From Aphrocallistes beatrix (taxonomy: Eukaryota; Porifera; Hexactinellida; Sceptrulophora; Aphrocallistidae), in the NCBI GenBank assembly GCA_963281255.1, contig OY725491.1, positions 5,444,857-5,508,856 on the forward strand: a stretch of DNA of 64,000 nucleotides, read 5' to 3'. Shown in pieces: positions 14,001 to 20,584 of the stretch. Every line of letters begins with the position of its first letter. Position 1 is the first letter of the stretch. The notes beneath the pieces are model-generated. The model was not told the DNA's origin and ran no database searches. It was given only the letters and a program-made list of their open reading frames with translations. A program made the position numbers and the translations under genes.

Positions 14001-17000
14001 TTTCCTTCAGGAGGAATTAAAGAGGCATAGGATTAAAAATGGTCGGTATTCGGAAGCATTTTCACTCCAATCACCCTTCAGATGATATGTAGAGAAAATA
14101 CAAAGAATCCAATGCCAACGCCATTCGGATTTTGTACAGATATTGAACATCTCCTTAACATCATCACTCATAATCAATCGGATAAAGTTTCAAGATTAAA
14201 ACTACAAATTGATGGAGGAAGAGAATTCCTGAAAATGTCGTTAAATATCGTATCCATGAATCCTGGTAGTATCTATTCTCCTACACCAAATAGCGTACTT
14301 TCCAACTTTGTTATTGCAATGGGTCATGGTCTAGAGAACTATCAAAATCTGAAAGAGCTATTCAGTTTTCCCTCAATTCAAAAATTGTTTTTAATCAATG
14401 CGCCTGTACAAATATCTTGTGATTTTAAGGTAGCAGCTTTAATTGTCGGGATTCAGCAAGCATCGAGCAAATATCCCTGTCCTTACTGTTTGTGGCGCAA
14501 TGGTACTTCTTGCACTGGAGTATCAAACCAATCGAGGATGCGAGAATAAATGATGAATGACCTTGCAAAGAAACATCATAATGTCATTAACGAACCACTC
14601 ATTCATTGGTCAGAGTCAGTAATGGAAAAAATTGCTCTAGCTACACTACATATTCTTCTCGGACTCGTAAATAGACTATTTTCTGAATCAAAACCTAATG
14701 AAAAAGCTACAAATAAAAAAGATCATCAGTTGTATAAACTCCACTGTATGGCGTTATGTAAATACAATGTGTTTCGTTCAGAATATTGGAATGGCACCCT
14801 AGAAGGCAATTCTTGTTCGAGACTTCTAGACCACTTAGATGATATTCCATTTCCAGCCAGCTCAGTATGCTTTATCAATGCATTAAAAACTTTGAAACAA
14901 GTCAAAGATAAATGCCTAGGGATGGTGAGAAAATCAGGTTGGCAAGATAGTATTCGAGCATTTAGAGAAGCATGGCGTGATACAGGGTTACCTTGGTCTT
15001 TGAAATCACATATCTTATCGGATCATTATGAGGAATACTTGACCCGTTTTGAAAATGACGCAAATGCTGGTGCAGCACTTAGTTCAGAGCAAAGCGGGGA
15101 AATGCTACATTCCAGACTGCAAAAGGTATGGGATCTTCGATTCAAGACTAGGGCTGAAAATCCATTATTTTCTCAACGTCTTGTTGATTGTATGGTAACA
15201 TACAACTATAACTTAAATTGGGATAGGGCACAAAGGTCTTTAGAAAATACGGATGAAGAGGCTAACAATACACAAGAATTTGAAAGCGAATCAAATGAGC
15301 ACGATGAAGAAAGAATAGAACTACATAACTGGTTGACTGACTCTGAAAACTCGGATGAGAGTGACTCGGATTGACAATTGATATTTCATTAAATGTAGGC
15401 TCACAATAGAAATTAATATCCTCCTGTTCTGAATCAGGAGACAGTACCATATCCAATATTGTTGAAAGATTAAATATTTACCAGTCAAAAGTGCATTTTT
15501 ATATTATCAACTAAAATTTAAAGGTCTAGCGTACAACTGTAAAATATACGTAAAATCCTCAATTTCATTTTCGTCCGAAATTGAATGGCCGACATGGGAA
15601 ATCAAGTATAGTTTTGTGAAAAATGTTTCAGAAGCATCATATATGATATTCTGTTATATCATAAATGCTCCCGAATGAAGTAGAATCACTTCTTCACTAT
15701 TTTAACATTAATTTTAAGTAGTCTTTCAAGGTATGTTAATGAAAGACGAAATACAAGTATAAATTTTAGCAAAAATTGAAATAAATTTAAAGAATAGGAT
15801 AAGAGTGAACTGACAAGTCTTAAATGATCACCTTAATACAATATACATTGTATTTCTGTCCATTCTTAATGCTATAAATACCCATTCAATCTTTCTTCCG
15901 CTTAGAATAAACAAAATAAAAATTTCAAATATATACATAATGACACCTGTGAAAAAGACGAAAATTTAAAAATTCTGACGTGACCAGAGTGAGATGACCC
16001 GAGATTCTTATGCTATAGACATCCTAAAACATTGTTATAGAGGTGGTTTGCATTGGTAATTTTTCTCAAATTTTCGTTGAAATATTACACCCGTGTGGTA
16101 ATGAGGTGCATGCATTAGTTCGAATTTCAAAGGTTGTCACTAGTTCGAATATCATAGGTTGTCATTAGTTCGACTCGGTTTTGCTAGGGTTGTCATTAGT
16201 TCGACTCGATTTTGCTAGGGTTGTCATTAGTTCGACTCGATTTTGCTAGGGTTGTCGTTAGTTCGACTCGGTTTTGCTAGGGTTGTCATTAGTTCGACTC
16301 GGTTTTTGCTAGGGTTGTTATTAGTTTTACTCGAATTTTGGGAGAGTTGGCATTAGTTCTAAATGATCAATTCATTGATATTTACTCATTGTTATGCTTC
16401 CAAACCTCACAAAATTAAAATACCACTTTCGCCGTCAATTTGACACTGTTTCAAACTTAAAATGCCTACTTTCACTTTCTGCGATTATTTTCTCCGCAAC
16501 CATATTTCCGTTAATGAATGTTTACTCTCAATAAAATCGAGTCGAACTAATGACAACCCTAGCAAAACCGAGTCGAACTAACGACAACCCTAGCAAAATC
16601 GAGTCGAACTAATGACAACCTTAGCAAAATCGAGTCGAACTAATGACAACCTTAGCAAAATCGAGTCGAACTAATGACAACCTTAGCAAAATCGAGTCGA
16701 ACTAATGACAACCTTAGCAAAAACCGAGTCGAACTAATGACAACCTATGATATTCGAACTAGTGACAACCTTAAGATTCGAACTAATGCAGCGTCCCCGT
16801 GGTAATAAGTATTGAGATTCCTCAGAATGATTAAGTATGAATATTACCTATAGCACGCGAGCCTAAATTGATGGCACGCAGAGTAGAAAATATATGTGAG
16901 TCGACAGACCGACATTTATGTATATTCAGTGGTCGGTAACCCTAGGCATGCGTGCCACTAGCACACAAGGTCATAAATATATTGACATCAAAGGTAAACT

Positions 17001-19042
17001 GGCACACTTCATTCAAAAGGTTGCCAGCCTCTGACCTATAGAATCAAAATATGCGAGGACTTTTCTATATTTCTGAAGAAAATACCTTACTTTGGCCTCA
17101 AGAATTGGAAACCTTCAAAATGATAGTTAATCTGTAGACCTCAATTAAAACTAGATTTTGAAATTAATACTGGAAAAATGAGGGCATTGATAGCTAAATT
17201 TGTGTGAAATCTAGTGTGTCAAAAGCATCATGTTTTTCATTTGGTTTATTAAAATGCCTCAGTCATACTGCAATGCGATTTTGCTTTCTCTTTTGAAATG
17301 TTTGGGCGCTGAACCGTCTTCTCACACCCCCTAATACAGTATCTATCACTGATTTTAAGCATTATTTGTTTGCGCTTGCGAATAATATTTATATATACAG
17401 TCGACTCCGCTTAATAGGGTCACATCGGCCTGAGGACATTTTGCCCCGATTAAGCGGAGTACCCTATTAACCAAAAATATTTTGTATTAGCTTCTATGTG
17501 TGAGAACTATTCCGGTCCTGCCAAAAGTGGCCCAACTAAGCGGTTGACCCGATTAAATAGTGACCCTATTAAGCAGAGTCGACTGTATGTGTATTATTTG
17601 AGTCATCTCAAGCCCGGTGTCATAGTGTAAAATGTCCCCAGACCTATGATCTTAGGATCAGATCAGGGTATTATACAGGAATGACGGACAATTCGTCGTA
17701 TGACATTCGTCGCAGGAACATTTCATCGCGGACATTTCGTCACGCGGAATATTGTCCCCAAATGCCAAATTTGCACCAACTTATTCCTCAATAAAAAGCC
17801 CTCATTTTCACCCCTTTTTTTCAAATATGCTCCACTCCAAAATTTTCGTTCCTTACATACCCGTTTATTTTAGTCTCTAATGAGACGAATTTTTCGGGGA
17901 CAAAAATTCCAGGAGGCTACTCATTATCCGGTAACCTATGTTCAGGAGACAAAATGTCTATGTGACGAAATGTCCGCGACGCAATATCCATGCGACGAAT
18001 TGTCCGTTTACCATTATACAGCCCTCCAAAGATACGCTCCTAATCTTCAACCCATACATTTTATACACCTAAATGGCTAAAATAACAGTATGATAAAGGG
18101 TAAATTAGGTCATATTCAAAATTTTCAGGCTCCTAAACACTTTCGGGTTTAAAATCATACGCCAAAAGGAGCGTCTCGCGCTCCTGGATAATCTCTTGGG
18201 TCAGATGTCCCAGGAGTCCGGAAGACATCTTACCAAGGGGCATAGGCGCCGAACCCGGGGGGGCTGGGGGGCTCGAGCCCCCCCTGGATTCGAAGATGGC
18301 CCATAGACGCAATACAAAATTTAGGGCTGAACCCCCCCTGGAACCCCGAAATTGTTCTAAGATTTGGAAAAGTTCGGCGCCCCGCCAAGGGGGACCGCTT
18401 ACTCTCTGCCATCAGAATTAACACATTATTATCTAACTTTTTCTAGGATTGCCATCAAATCATTCTTTCACTCCATCTCATCCAGTCATTACCAAAACTT
18501 CTTTTTCATCAAATACGACAGTACTTCCTAATTTCCAGAAAGATGTTCCACTTGCTACTATCATCTCAACATCTATAGCAATCATCTTTGTCTTATTGTT
18601 ATTATTTATATTGCTATTCATTACTTGTGTCTTCGTTATAAAGGTAAAAAAGAAAAGAGGAAATAAATTTAGAACATTGAATGATGCTAATCAATCGTCA
18701 CCAAATTCTCTGAATCCATTGAGTTGTAATCCCCTCGAAACAACAGCTCCTCAAACTGAAGCCAAACCATCAGGATATCATGATATTCAACTAGATAATA
18801 TCACCAAAGAGCCATGTTATTCTACAATAGACGGAGCTATATCACTATCCGAGAACAAATATGATCAAAAACCAGACTGTTTGGAATCTGCAAAGATGCA
18901 TCACACAAACCTTGGAGGATTGAAAGCAGGAGATTACGAACCTTTAGAAACAAGCAACCAATCAAAAGAGAAGAATAGCAGTAATAAGCAACACCATGGA
19001 TATTCTAAAATCGATAGCTCTGCAAACGAATCATTGGATTGA
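648..19042 (+). CDS. SRCR-array type I membrane receptor (5' end missing)
   Basis: Eight exons: 648-947, 2831-3130, 3787-4086, 4682-4981, 5693-5992, 7065-7364, 11862-12161 and 18447-19042. Each of the first seven is exactly 300 nt, is bounded by AG and GT in phase 1, and encodes one scavenger receptor cysteine-rich domain with the GW-GFIC-D-GW signature. The last exon joins in the same phase and encodes a Ser/Thr-rich stalk, one transmembrane helix, a basic stop-transfer stretch and a cytoplasmic tail. In the SRCR family such domains bind proteins, polyanions or microbes outside the cell. Six cysteines per domain match the group A pattern. The signal peptide and an unknown number of domains lie upstream. 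The ligand cannot be inferred. An AATAAA follows the stop codon. Introns 6 and 7 are long and packed with mobile elements. Confidence 0.85.
1240..1452 (+). repeat. Pair of ~50-bp imperfect direct repeats
   Basis: A segment around GAGATAGACCTATGAAATGT occurs at about 1240-1292 and again at 1401-1452, both times followed by the same ATTATCAATGTATAGTAT tract. It is probably a local tandem duplication with a diverged spacer. Confidence 0.6.
2012..2155 (+). repeat. Short G/C-rich repeat with related ends
   Basis: It begins with GGCATAGCCTGG and ends with TTGGCTACGCCTATG, so its ends are related in inverted orientation. The middle is a degenerate run of units such as TGGGCCTG and GGGTCTG. The same CTACGCCTATG end closes the element at 6132-6634, which suggests a related family. 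Confidence 0.4.
2217..2760 (+). pseudogene. Decayed coding remnant of unknown origin
   Basis: An open frame of 107 codons (2217-2540) rich in Asn, Ser and Lys is followed, after frame changes, by two further protein-like stretches broken by stops at about 2575-2645 and 2645-2780. Repeated Leu/Ile heptads hint at a coiled coil. It lies inside an SRCR intron on the gene's own strand. I recognise no family. It may be an old transposon protein or chance. Confidence 0.25.
2831..3130 (+). CDS. SRCR exon 2 of the window
   Basis: The exon follows TTATTATAG and ends before GTAAGT, the best donor of the series. It encodes one SRCR domain with six cysteines. The sequon has moved: the central NST of other copies reads PST here, but an NGS follows the third cysteine. 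Confidence 0.85.
3787..4086 (+). CDS. SRCR exon 3 of the window
   Basis: It encodes one SRCR domain with six cysteines and two sequons (NTT beside the second cysteine, NAS before the central Tyr-Lys-Leu). The first-cysteine motif reads Cys-Asp-Asn instead of Cys-Asp-Asp. It is bounded by TTTAATAG and GTGAGT. Confidence 0.85.
4682..4981 (+). CDS. SRCR exon 4 of the window
   Basis: It encodes one SRCR domain with six cysteines and an NDT sequon in the central loop. The first strand reads Thr-Glu-Gly-Glu rather than Thr-Gly-Gly-Asp. The exon is bounded by TTCAATAG and GTAAAA. Confidence 0.85.
5693..5992 (+). CDS. SRCR exon 5 of the window
   Basis: It encodes one SRCR domain with six cysteines and an NST sequon. 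The end reads Ser-Cys-Leu-Pro instead of Glu-Cys-Gly-Pro. It resembles exon 1 most closely in the last third, where both share a YxPNSCS-NEHI pattern. Bounded by TCAAATAG and GTGAGT. Confidence 0.85.
6132..6634 (+). mobile_element. Non-autonomous inverted-repeat element in SRCR intron 5
   Basis: The left end CAGTGGCGTAGC and the reverse complement of the right end (CATAGGCGTAGG) are similar, and AAATT flanks both sides, consistent with a short target duplication. The interior carries repeated GGCCGG/CCGGCC blocks at 6510-6610. There is no coding capacity. The superfamily is not certain; the CAGTGG-type end would suit hAT, but the duplication seems shorter than 8 bp. Confidence 0.45.
6658..6995 (+). 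mobile_element. Diverged, 5'-truncated copy of a GC-ended repeat family
   Basis: It shares the family landmarks seen in better copies at 8735-9293 and 61768-62310: GGAATTATGACGTCATTGT, an ATCATCAAAAATGATGA tract, the TTTAGAGATG segment, and a G/C-rich 3' end ending GCGAGCTTGTA. The G/C-rich end is more diverged than in other copies. Confidence 0.55.
7065..7364 (+). CDS. SRCR exon 6 of the window
   Basis: It encodes one SRCR domain with six cysteines and two sequons (NVS and NET). It begins Tyr-Gly-Asp instead of Asn-Gly-Asp, and the first-cysteine motif reads Cys-Asp-His. Bounded by TTTGTTTAG and GTTTGT, a weak donor. Confidence 0.85.
7392..7869. mobile_element. Tc1/mariner-like MITE
   Basis: The left end CACTACCCGGACAAAAGTAT and the right end (reverse complement CACTAACCGGACAAAAGTAT) form terminal inverted repeats, and TA flanks each side. 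GGACAAAAGTATTTG is typical of Tc1-like termini. The 478-bp interior is itself partly palindromic and has no transposase frame. Confidence 0.8.
7876..8140 (-). mobile_element. 5'-truncated reverse copy of the GC-ended repeat family
   Basis: On the minus strand it ends with the hairpin GGCGGACACGAAGTGTCCGCC followed by a GCGCAGCGCAAG block and GCGCGCTTGTA. The 5' part after the ATCATCAAAAAATGATGA tract is missing. It abuts the MITE at 7392-7869. Confidence 0.75.
8145..8290. repeat. Cluster of a palindromic 18-mer
   Basis: Several copies and variants of ACAATTATGCATAATTGT, a perfect palindrome, are spaced 25-40 bp apart. The same unit forms a regular 30-bp tandem array at 9345-9450. The arrays adjoin copies of the GC-ended repeat on both sides. 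Confidence 0.7.
8296..8425. repeat. GGACCA/TGGTCC repeat patch
   Basis: Alternating GGGACCAATTTTT and AAAATTGGTCC units form short inverted pairs. A longer patch of the same vocabulary is at 42040-42290. No gene is visible here. Confidence 0.5.
8735..9293 (+). mobile_element. Near full-length copy of the GC-ended repeat family
   Basis: It starts at TTACTATTAAAACTCGATTA, passes a (TG/TA)n microsatellite and the conserved AACGAATTGATTGAAGAA box, and ends in two G/C-rich hairpin blocks closing at GCGCGCTTG. A 5' TC, no terminal inverted repeats and a fixed 3' hairpin are Helitron-like. No coding frame is present, so any movement would need proteins from elsewhere. Confidence 0.7.
9345..9450. 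repeat. 30-bp tandem array with palindromic core
   Basis: About three and a half units of a 30-bp repeat built from TGCATAATTGTCGCATTAGA plus GAACAATTT. The junctions reconstitute the palindrome also found at 8145-8290. Open frames read across it (poly-CSSN/ATIMQN patterns) are repeat artefacts. Confidence 0.8.
9495..10036 (+). mobile_element. Copy of the GC-ended repeat family with an inverted 5' box
   Basis: It carries the conserved AACGAATTGATTGAAGAA box, the GACGTCATTGTCA segment and the 3' G/C-rich hairpins. The CCTTACTATTAAAACTCG box at its 5' side is in reverse orientation (about 9488-9515), unlike the copies at 36461 and 61768. This implies a rearrangement or a chimaeric insertion. 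Confidence 0.7.
10053..10934. mobile_element. 882-bp inverted-repeat element with ATGCATAAT arrays
   Basis: The termini GTTATGGGCAATATGAGAAA match in inverted orientation. Inside each end lie several copies of AATATGCATAATG, so the subterminal regions mirror each other over roughly 170 bp. It sits in TA-rich sequence, so the target duplication is not readable. There is no transposase frame. The superfamily is unknown. Confidence 0.8.
11041..11076. repeat. (TA)n microsatellite
   Basis: An uninterrupted run of about 18 TA units. Confidence 0.9.
11209..11388. mobile_element. pogo/Tigger-like MITE, diverged copy
   Basis: The ends CAGTCTACTACGCTTAATAG and (reverse strand) CAGTCGACTCCGCTTAATAG match the cleaner copy at 17398-17585. 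TA precedes the left end; the right flank reads CA, so one target base has changed or the end is eroded. Confidence 0.7.
11862..12161 (+). CDS. SRCR exon 7 of the window, abutting a transposon
   Basis: The exon is exactly 300 nt with six cysteines and several sequons (NTT, NAS, NES, NCS). It has two departures from the series: the conserved GW after the first cysteine is Gly-Arg, and the final Cys-Gly-Pro is Cys-Ser-Tyr. Its donor GT (12162-12163) lies at the left junction of the 3.9-kb transposon, giving the donor GTACCA. The exon is intact, but its splicing context is partly supplied by the insertion. Confidence 0.8.
12165..13025 (+). repeat. Left long terminal inverted repeat
   Basis: It matches 15242-16098 in inverted orientation. 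It contains an antisense copy of the last ~45 codons of the transposase, so an open frame at 12805-13005 is a mirror-image artefact. Similarity ends after CTTCATCCGTATTTTCT at 13025. Confidence 0.85.
13067..15374 (+). pseudogene. Transposase-like gene, interrupted
   Basis: Three coding segments are visible. 13067-13789 (240 codons) carries CxxC pairs reminiscent of a zinc-binding N-terminus (CRFC, CSGC, CHVC, CSKC). About 13785-14028 continues in a second frame. 14030-15374 continues in a third frame with one in-frame TAA at 14547-14549 and a stop at 15372-15374. Candidate catalytic acidic residues are Asp in IDGG, Asp in CDFK and Glu in SEQSGE, in D...D...E order. From memory, similar uncharacterised proteins are common in cnidarian genomes; the catalytic assignment is inference. 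The acidic Ser/Glu/Asp-rich C-terminus is encoded in the right terminal repeat. Undetected introns could explain the frame changes but not the TAA. Confidence 0.65.
15242..16098 (-). repeat. Right long terminal inverted repeat
   Basis: It is the inverted counterpart of 12165-13025 and includes the transposase stop codon at 15372-15374. The minus-strand frame 15262-15456 here is the mirror of the one in the left repeat. Confidence 0.85.
16103..16798. mobile_element. hAT-type MITE built of ~31-bp repeats
   Basis: It is flanked by an exact 8-bp duplication, GTGGTAAT (16095-16102 and 16799-16806), typical of hAT insertions. Both arms are tandem arrays of about 31 bp containing TTAGTTCGACTCGGTTTTGC and GGGTTGTCA, in opposite orientation (16115-16345 and 16530-16795), so the element can fold on itself. 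It landed on the right end of the 3.9-kb transposon. No coding frame. Confidence 0.85.
16807..17397. other. Unique intron sequence
   Basis: This part of the SRCR intron 7 shows no element or frame that I can support. Confidence 0.4.
17398..17585. mobile_element. pogo/Tigger-like MITE
   Basis: The termini CAGTCGACTCCGCTTAATAG (left) and CAGTCGACTCTGCTTAATAG (right, reverse strand) are near-perfect inverted repeats and are flanked by TA on both sides. 188 bp, non-coding. Relatives lie at 11209-11388 and, truncated, at 35558-35600. Confidence 0.85.
17679..18012. mobile_element. Mutator-like MITE with GACGAAATGTCCGCG repeats
   Basis: A 9-bp duplication, ATTATACAG, flanks the element (17670-17678 and 18013-18021). 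The ends share ACGGACAATTCGTCG in inverted orientation, and internal units of the type GACGAAATGTCCGCGACG are repeated and inverted. A 9-bp duplication favours Mutator-type transposition. Similar units occur at 62745-62870. Confidence 0.75.
18095..18425. repeat. Dispersed repeat, partner at 23235-23345
   Basis: 18095-18195 matches 23235-23345 in inverted orientation (shared AAAATCATACGCC and GGAGCGTCTCGCGC). The following part (18230-18420) is G/C-rich with GGCGCCGAACCCGGG near the left and TTCGGCGCCCCGCC near the right, an inverted pair. It ends 20 bp before the transmembrane exon. Confidence 0.6.
18447..19042 (+). CDS. Last exon: stalk, transmembrane helix and tyrosine-rich tail
   Basis: The exon begins after TTTTTCTAG in phase 1. 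Counting from its first full codon, residues 1-34 are a Ser/Thr/Pro stalk with sequons, ~35-64 a hydrophobic helix, then KVKKKR as a stop-transfer signal, then a ~130-residue cytoplasmic tail. The tail has YHDI (Tyr110), YSTI (Tyr124), YEPL (Tyr163) and YSKI (Tyr185). YxxI/L motifs serve as SH2 docking sites or endocytic signals; the first pair is 10 residues apart, inside the permissive ITAM spacing. Function is inference. Confidence 0.85.
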
Positions 19043-19072
19043 AAAATGAGGAAATGAACTACCTAATTCTTG

Positions 19073-19078
19073 AATAAA
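19073..19078 (+). terminator. Polyadenylation signal of the SRCR gene
   Basis: AATAAA 30 nt after the stop codon. Confidence 0.6.
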
Positions 19079-19449
19079 ATAATGAGGACTTTTGTGTGAG
19101 TTTCCCTATTCTAGGGTTTCTACTTTTGTGTAAATTTTCCCATTCTAGGGCTAGCACAGGATATGTTTTGACTAGATATTATTTATACTTTAGATGTTAC
19201 TTATAATTTTGTTGTAATAACGTAGAAAGACTTAACTACAGTTATACAATTCTCGGAATTCTTTAACTTCGGTATTTTCATTTACTTTTCTATTAAGAGC
19301 GTTGGCATATTTAAGAATGATTCGTATGCTTGAAAGATAATAAACGAATATTTTACTATGCAATTCGCTGTATAATTTCTAATACAATATGGTACGTATT
19401 ATTTTATTTATTTACTATACTGTACCTCTAATGAGTTATTGGTGGTTCT

Positions 19450-20112
19450 GCTAAGCAGATATTCCAGAACTGGCAAAAAGAATGTTGTACAGTTTTTTGC
19501 AAACAGTTTACTTGCTTGGGGTGGGGTGAATAATTGTTGATCATGTGTTGGACCGAAACCAGTGTGCATCGAGCGATTTGTAGAAATATTTGATTAACTT
19601 CAGAATCAGAATTTTCTTAATGTTCAACCACCTCCAATTTCTCAAAATGTCCGGAAAATTTATTTTCCCACCGTCCAGGAAAATTACTTGTAACCCGTTT
19701 TTCCTCCAAAAAATAGAAATGTAGCAAATAAATGTCCAGGGATTTACTTGCTACTTACTACCTTTATATTTTTTGGAGGAGGATAAAAAGAAATAAGTAA
19801 ATATTATGGATGGCGAGCAAAAAAAAGTAGCAAGTAAATTTCCCGGACACCTTGAGGAACTGGACATGGTTAAATTAAGAAAATTCTTAAATGCACAAAT
19901 ATTTCTGTAAATCGCTCAATGCATCCCCACGTTTCGGTCTTATACTGCATGATCAATAATTTCTTCTCCTAACGCCAACTAAATTCCGGTCAAAAAATAA
20001 GTAGCAAGTAAAAAAATTAGTGAGTGAGTAAACTAAATTCAAAATGGAGGAAAAAATAAAGTAAAGCAAGTAAACAGTTGACAAAAAAATCCGTACAACT
20101 TTTTTTGCCAGC
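19450..20112. mobile_element. Foldback element with diverged inverted ends
   Basis: The left end TATTCCAGAACTGGCAAAAA and the right end (reverse strand GATTCCAGAGCTGGCAAAAA) match, and further inside AACAGTTTACTTGCTT and CGAGCGATTTGTAGAAATAT-type sequences mirror each other. No clear target duplication remains, so the exact ends and superfamily are uncertain. Non-coding. The sequences on either side (19079-19449 and 20113-20584) show nothing. Confidence 0.65.
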
Positions 20113-20584
20113 TCTGGAATCTCTGTCCCTGTCGCAAAGCCTGGCTTTTCCTCTGAGCAAAATGTTGAAGGATTGATATATCATATCTTAGTGGTATATA
20201 TATACTTAAATTGTGTTTTTCTTACTTTGAAAATCCATTGGGCATTTTAGGTAAAAAAAACTTCAATGGGTGCTTGACGTTTTTTGTATGCAAAACGACA
20301 AATTTCAATGTCATTCCCGTCCAAAAGTGGGATTTTTCAAATGATCAATTTTTCCTCCAATTTGGTATTAAACCTTAACCAAGATAATTATCACATCCCC
20401 AGACCAAAATAAAACATGATGCAAGCTTTTATGACAATGAAAACAGACAATTAACTTCTTGGTCTTAACCTAGGATCATACCAACATATAGTAATACCTA
20501 ACTGCTATCTATCCCTAATTCTAAAACAACAGAAAACATTCACATGATGATGCACTTGCTGAAGTAAAACTTAACAAAATATGT

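Larger units (their letters stand above)
12165..16098 (+). mobile_element. DNA transposon with ~860-bp terminal inverted repeats
   Basis: The left repeat (12165-13025) and right repeat (15242-16098) are nearly identical in inverted orientation. They enclose a transposase-like gene on the plus strand whose 3' end lies inside the right repeat. The outer ends read CCACGGGTG and CCACACGGGTG, flanked by TA; alternatively the ends are CACGGGTG with GGTA or TGGTA duplicated, so the target duplication is ambiguous. The coding part has frame changes and a stop, so the copy is probably dead, although the close match between repeats implies a fairly recent origin. It lies in the intron after SRCR exon 7. 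I do not assign a superfamily; CAC-type ends would be compatible with the CMC/Chapaev group. Confidence 0.85.

Noticed and set aside
16115-16795. Regular ~31-bp repeats that look CRISPR-like
   Set aside because: Units are contiguous with no unique spacers, arranged in two facing arms inside an element with an 8-bp target duplication, in a eukaryotic intron.
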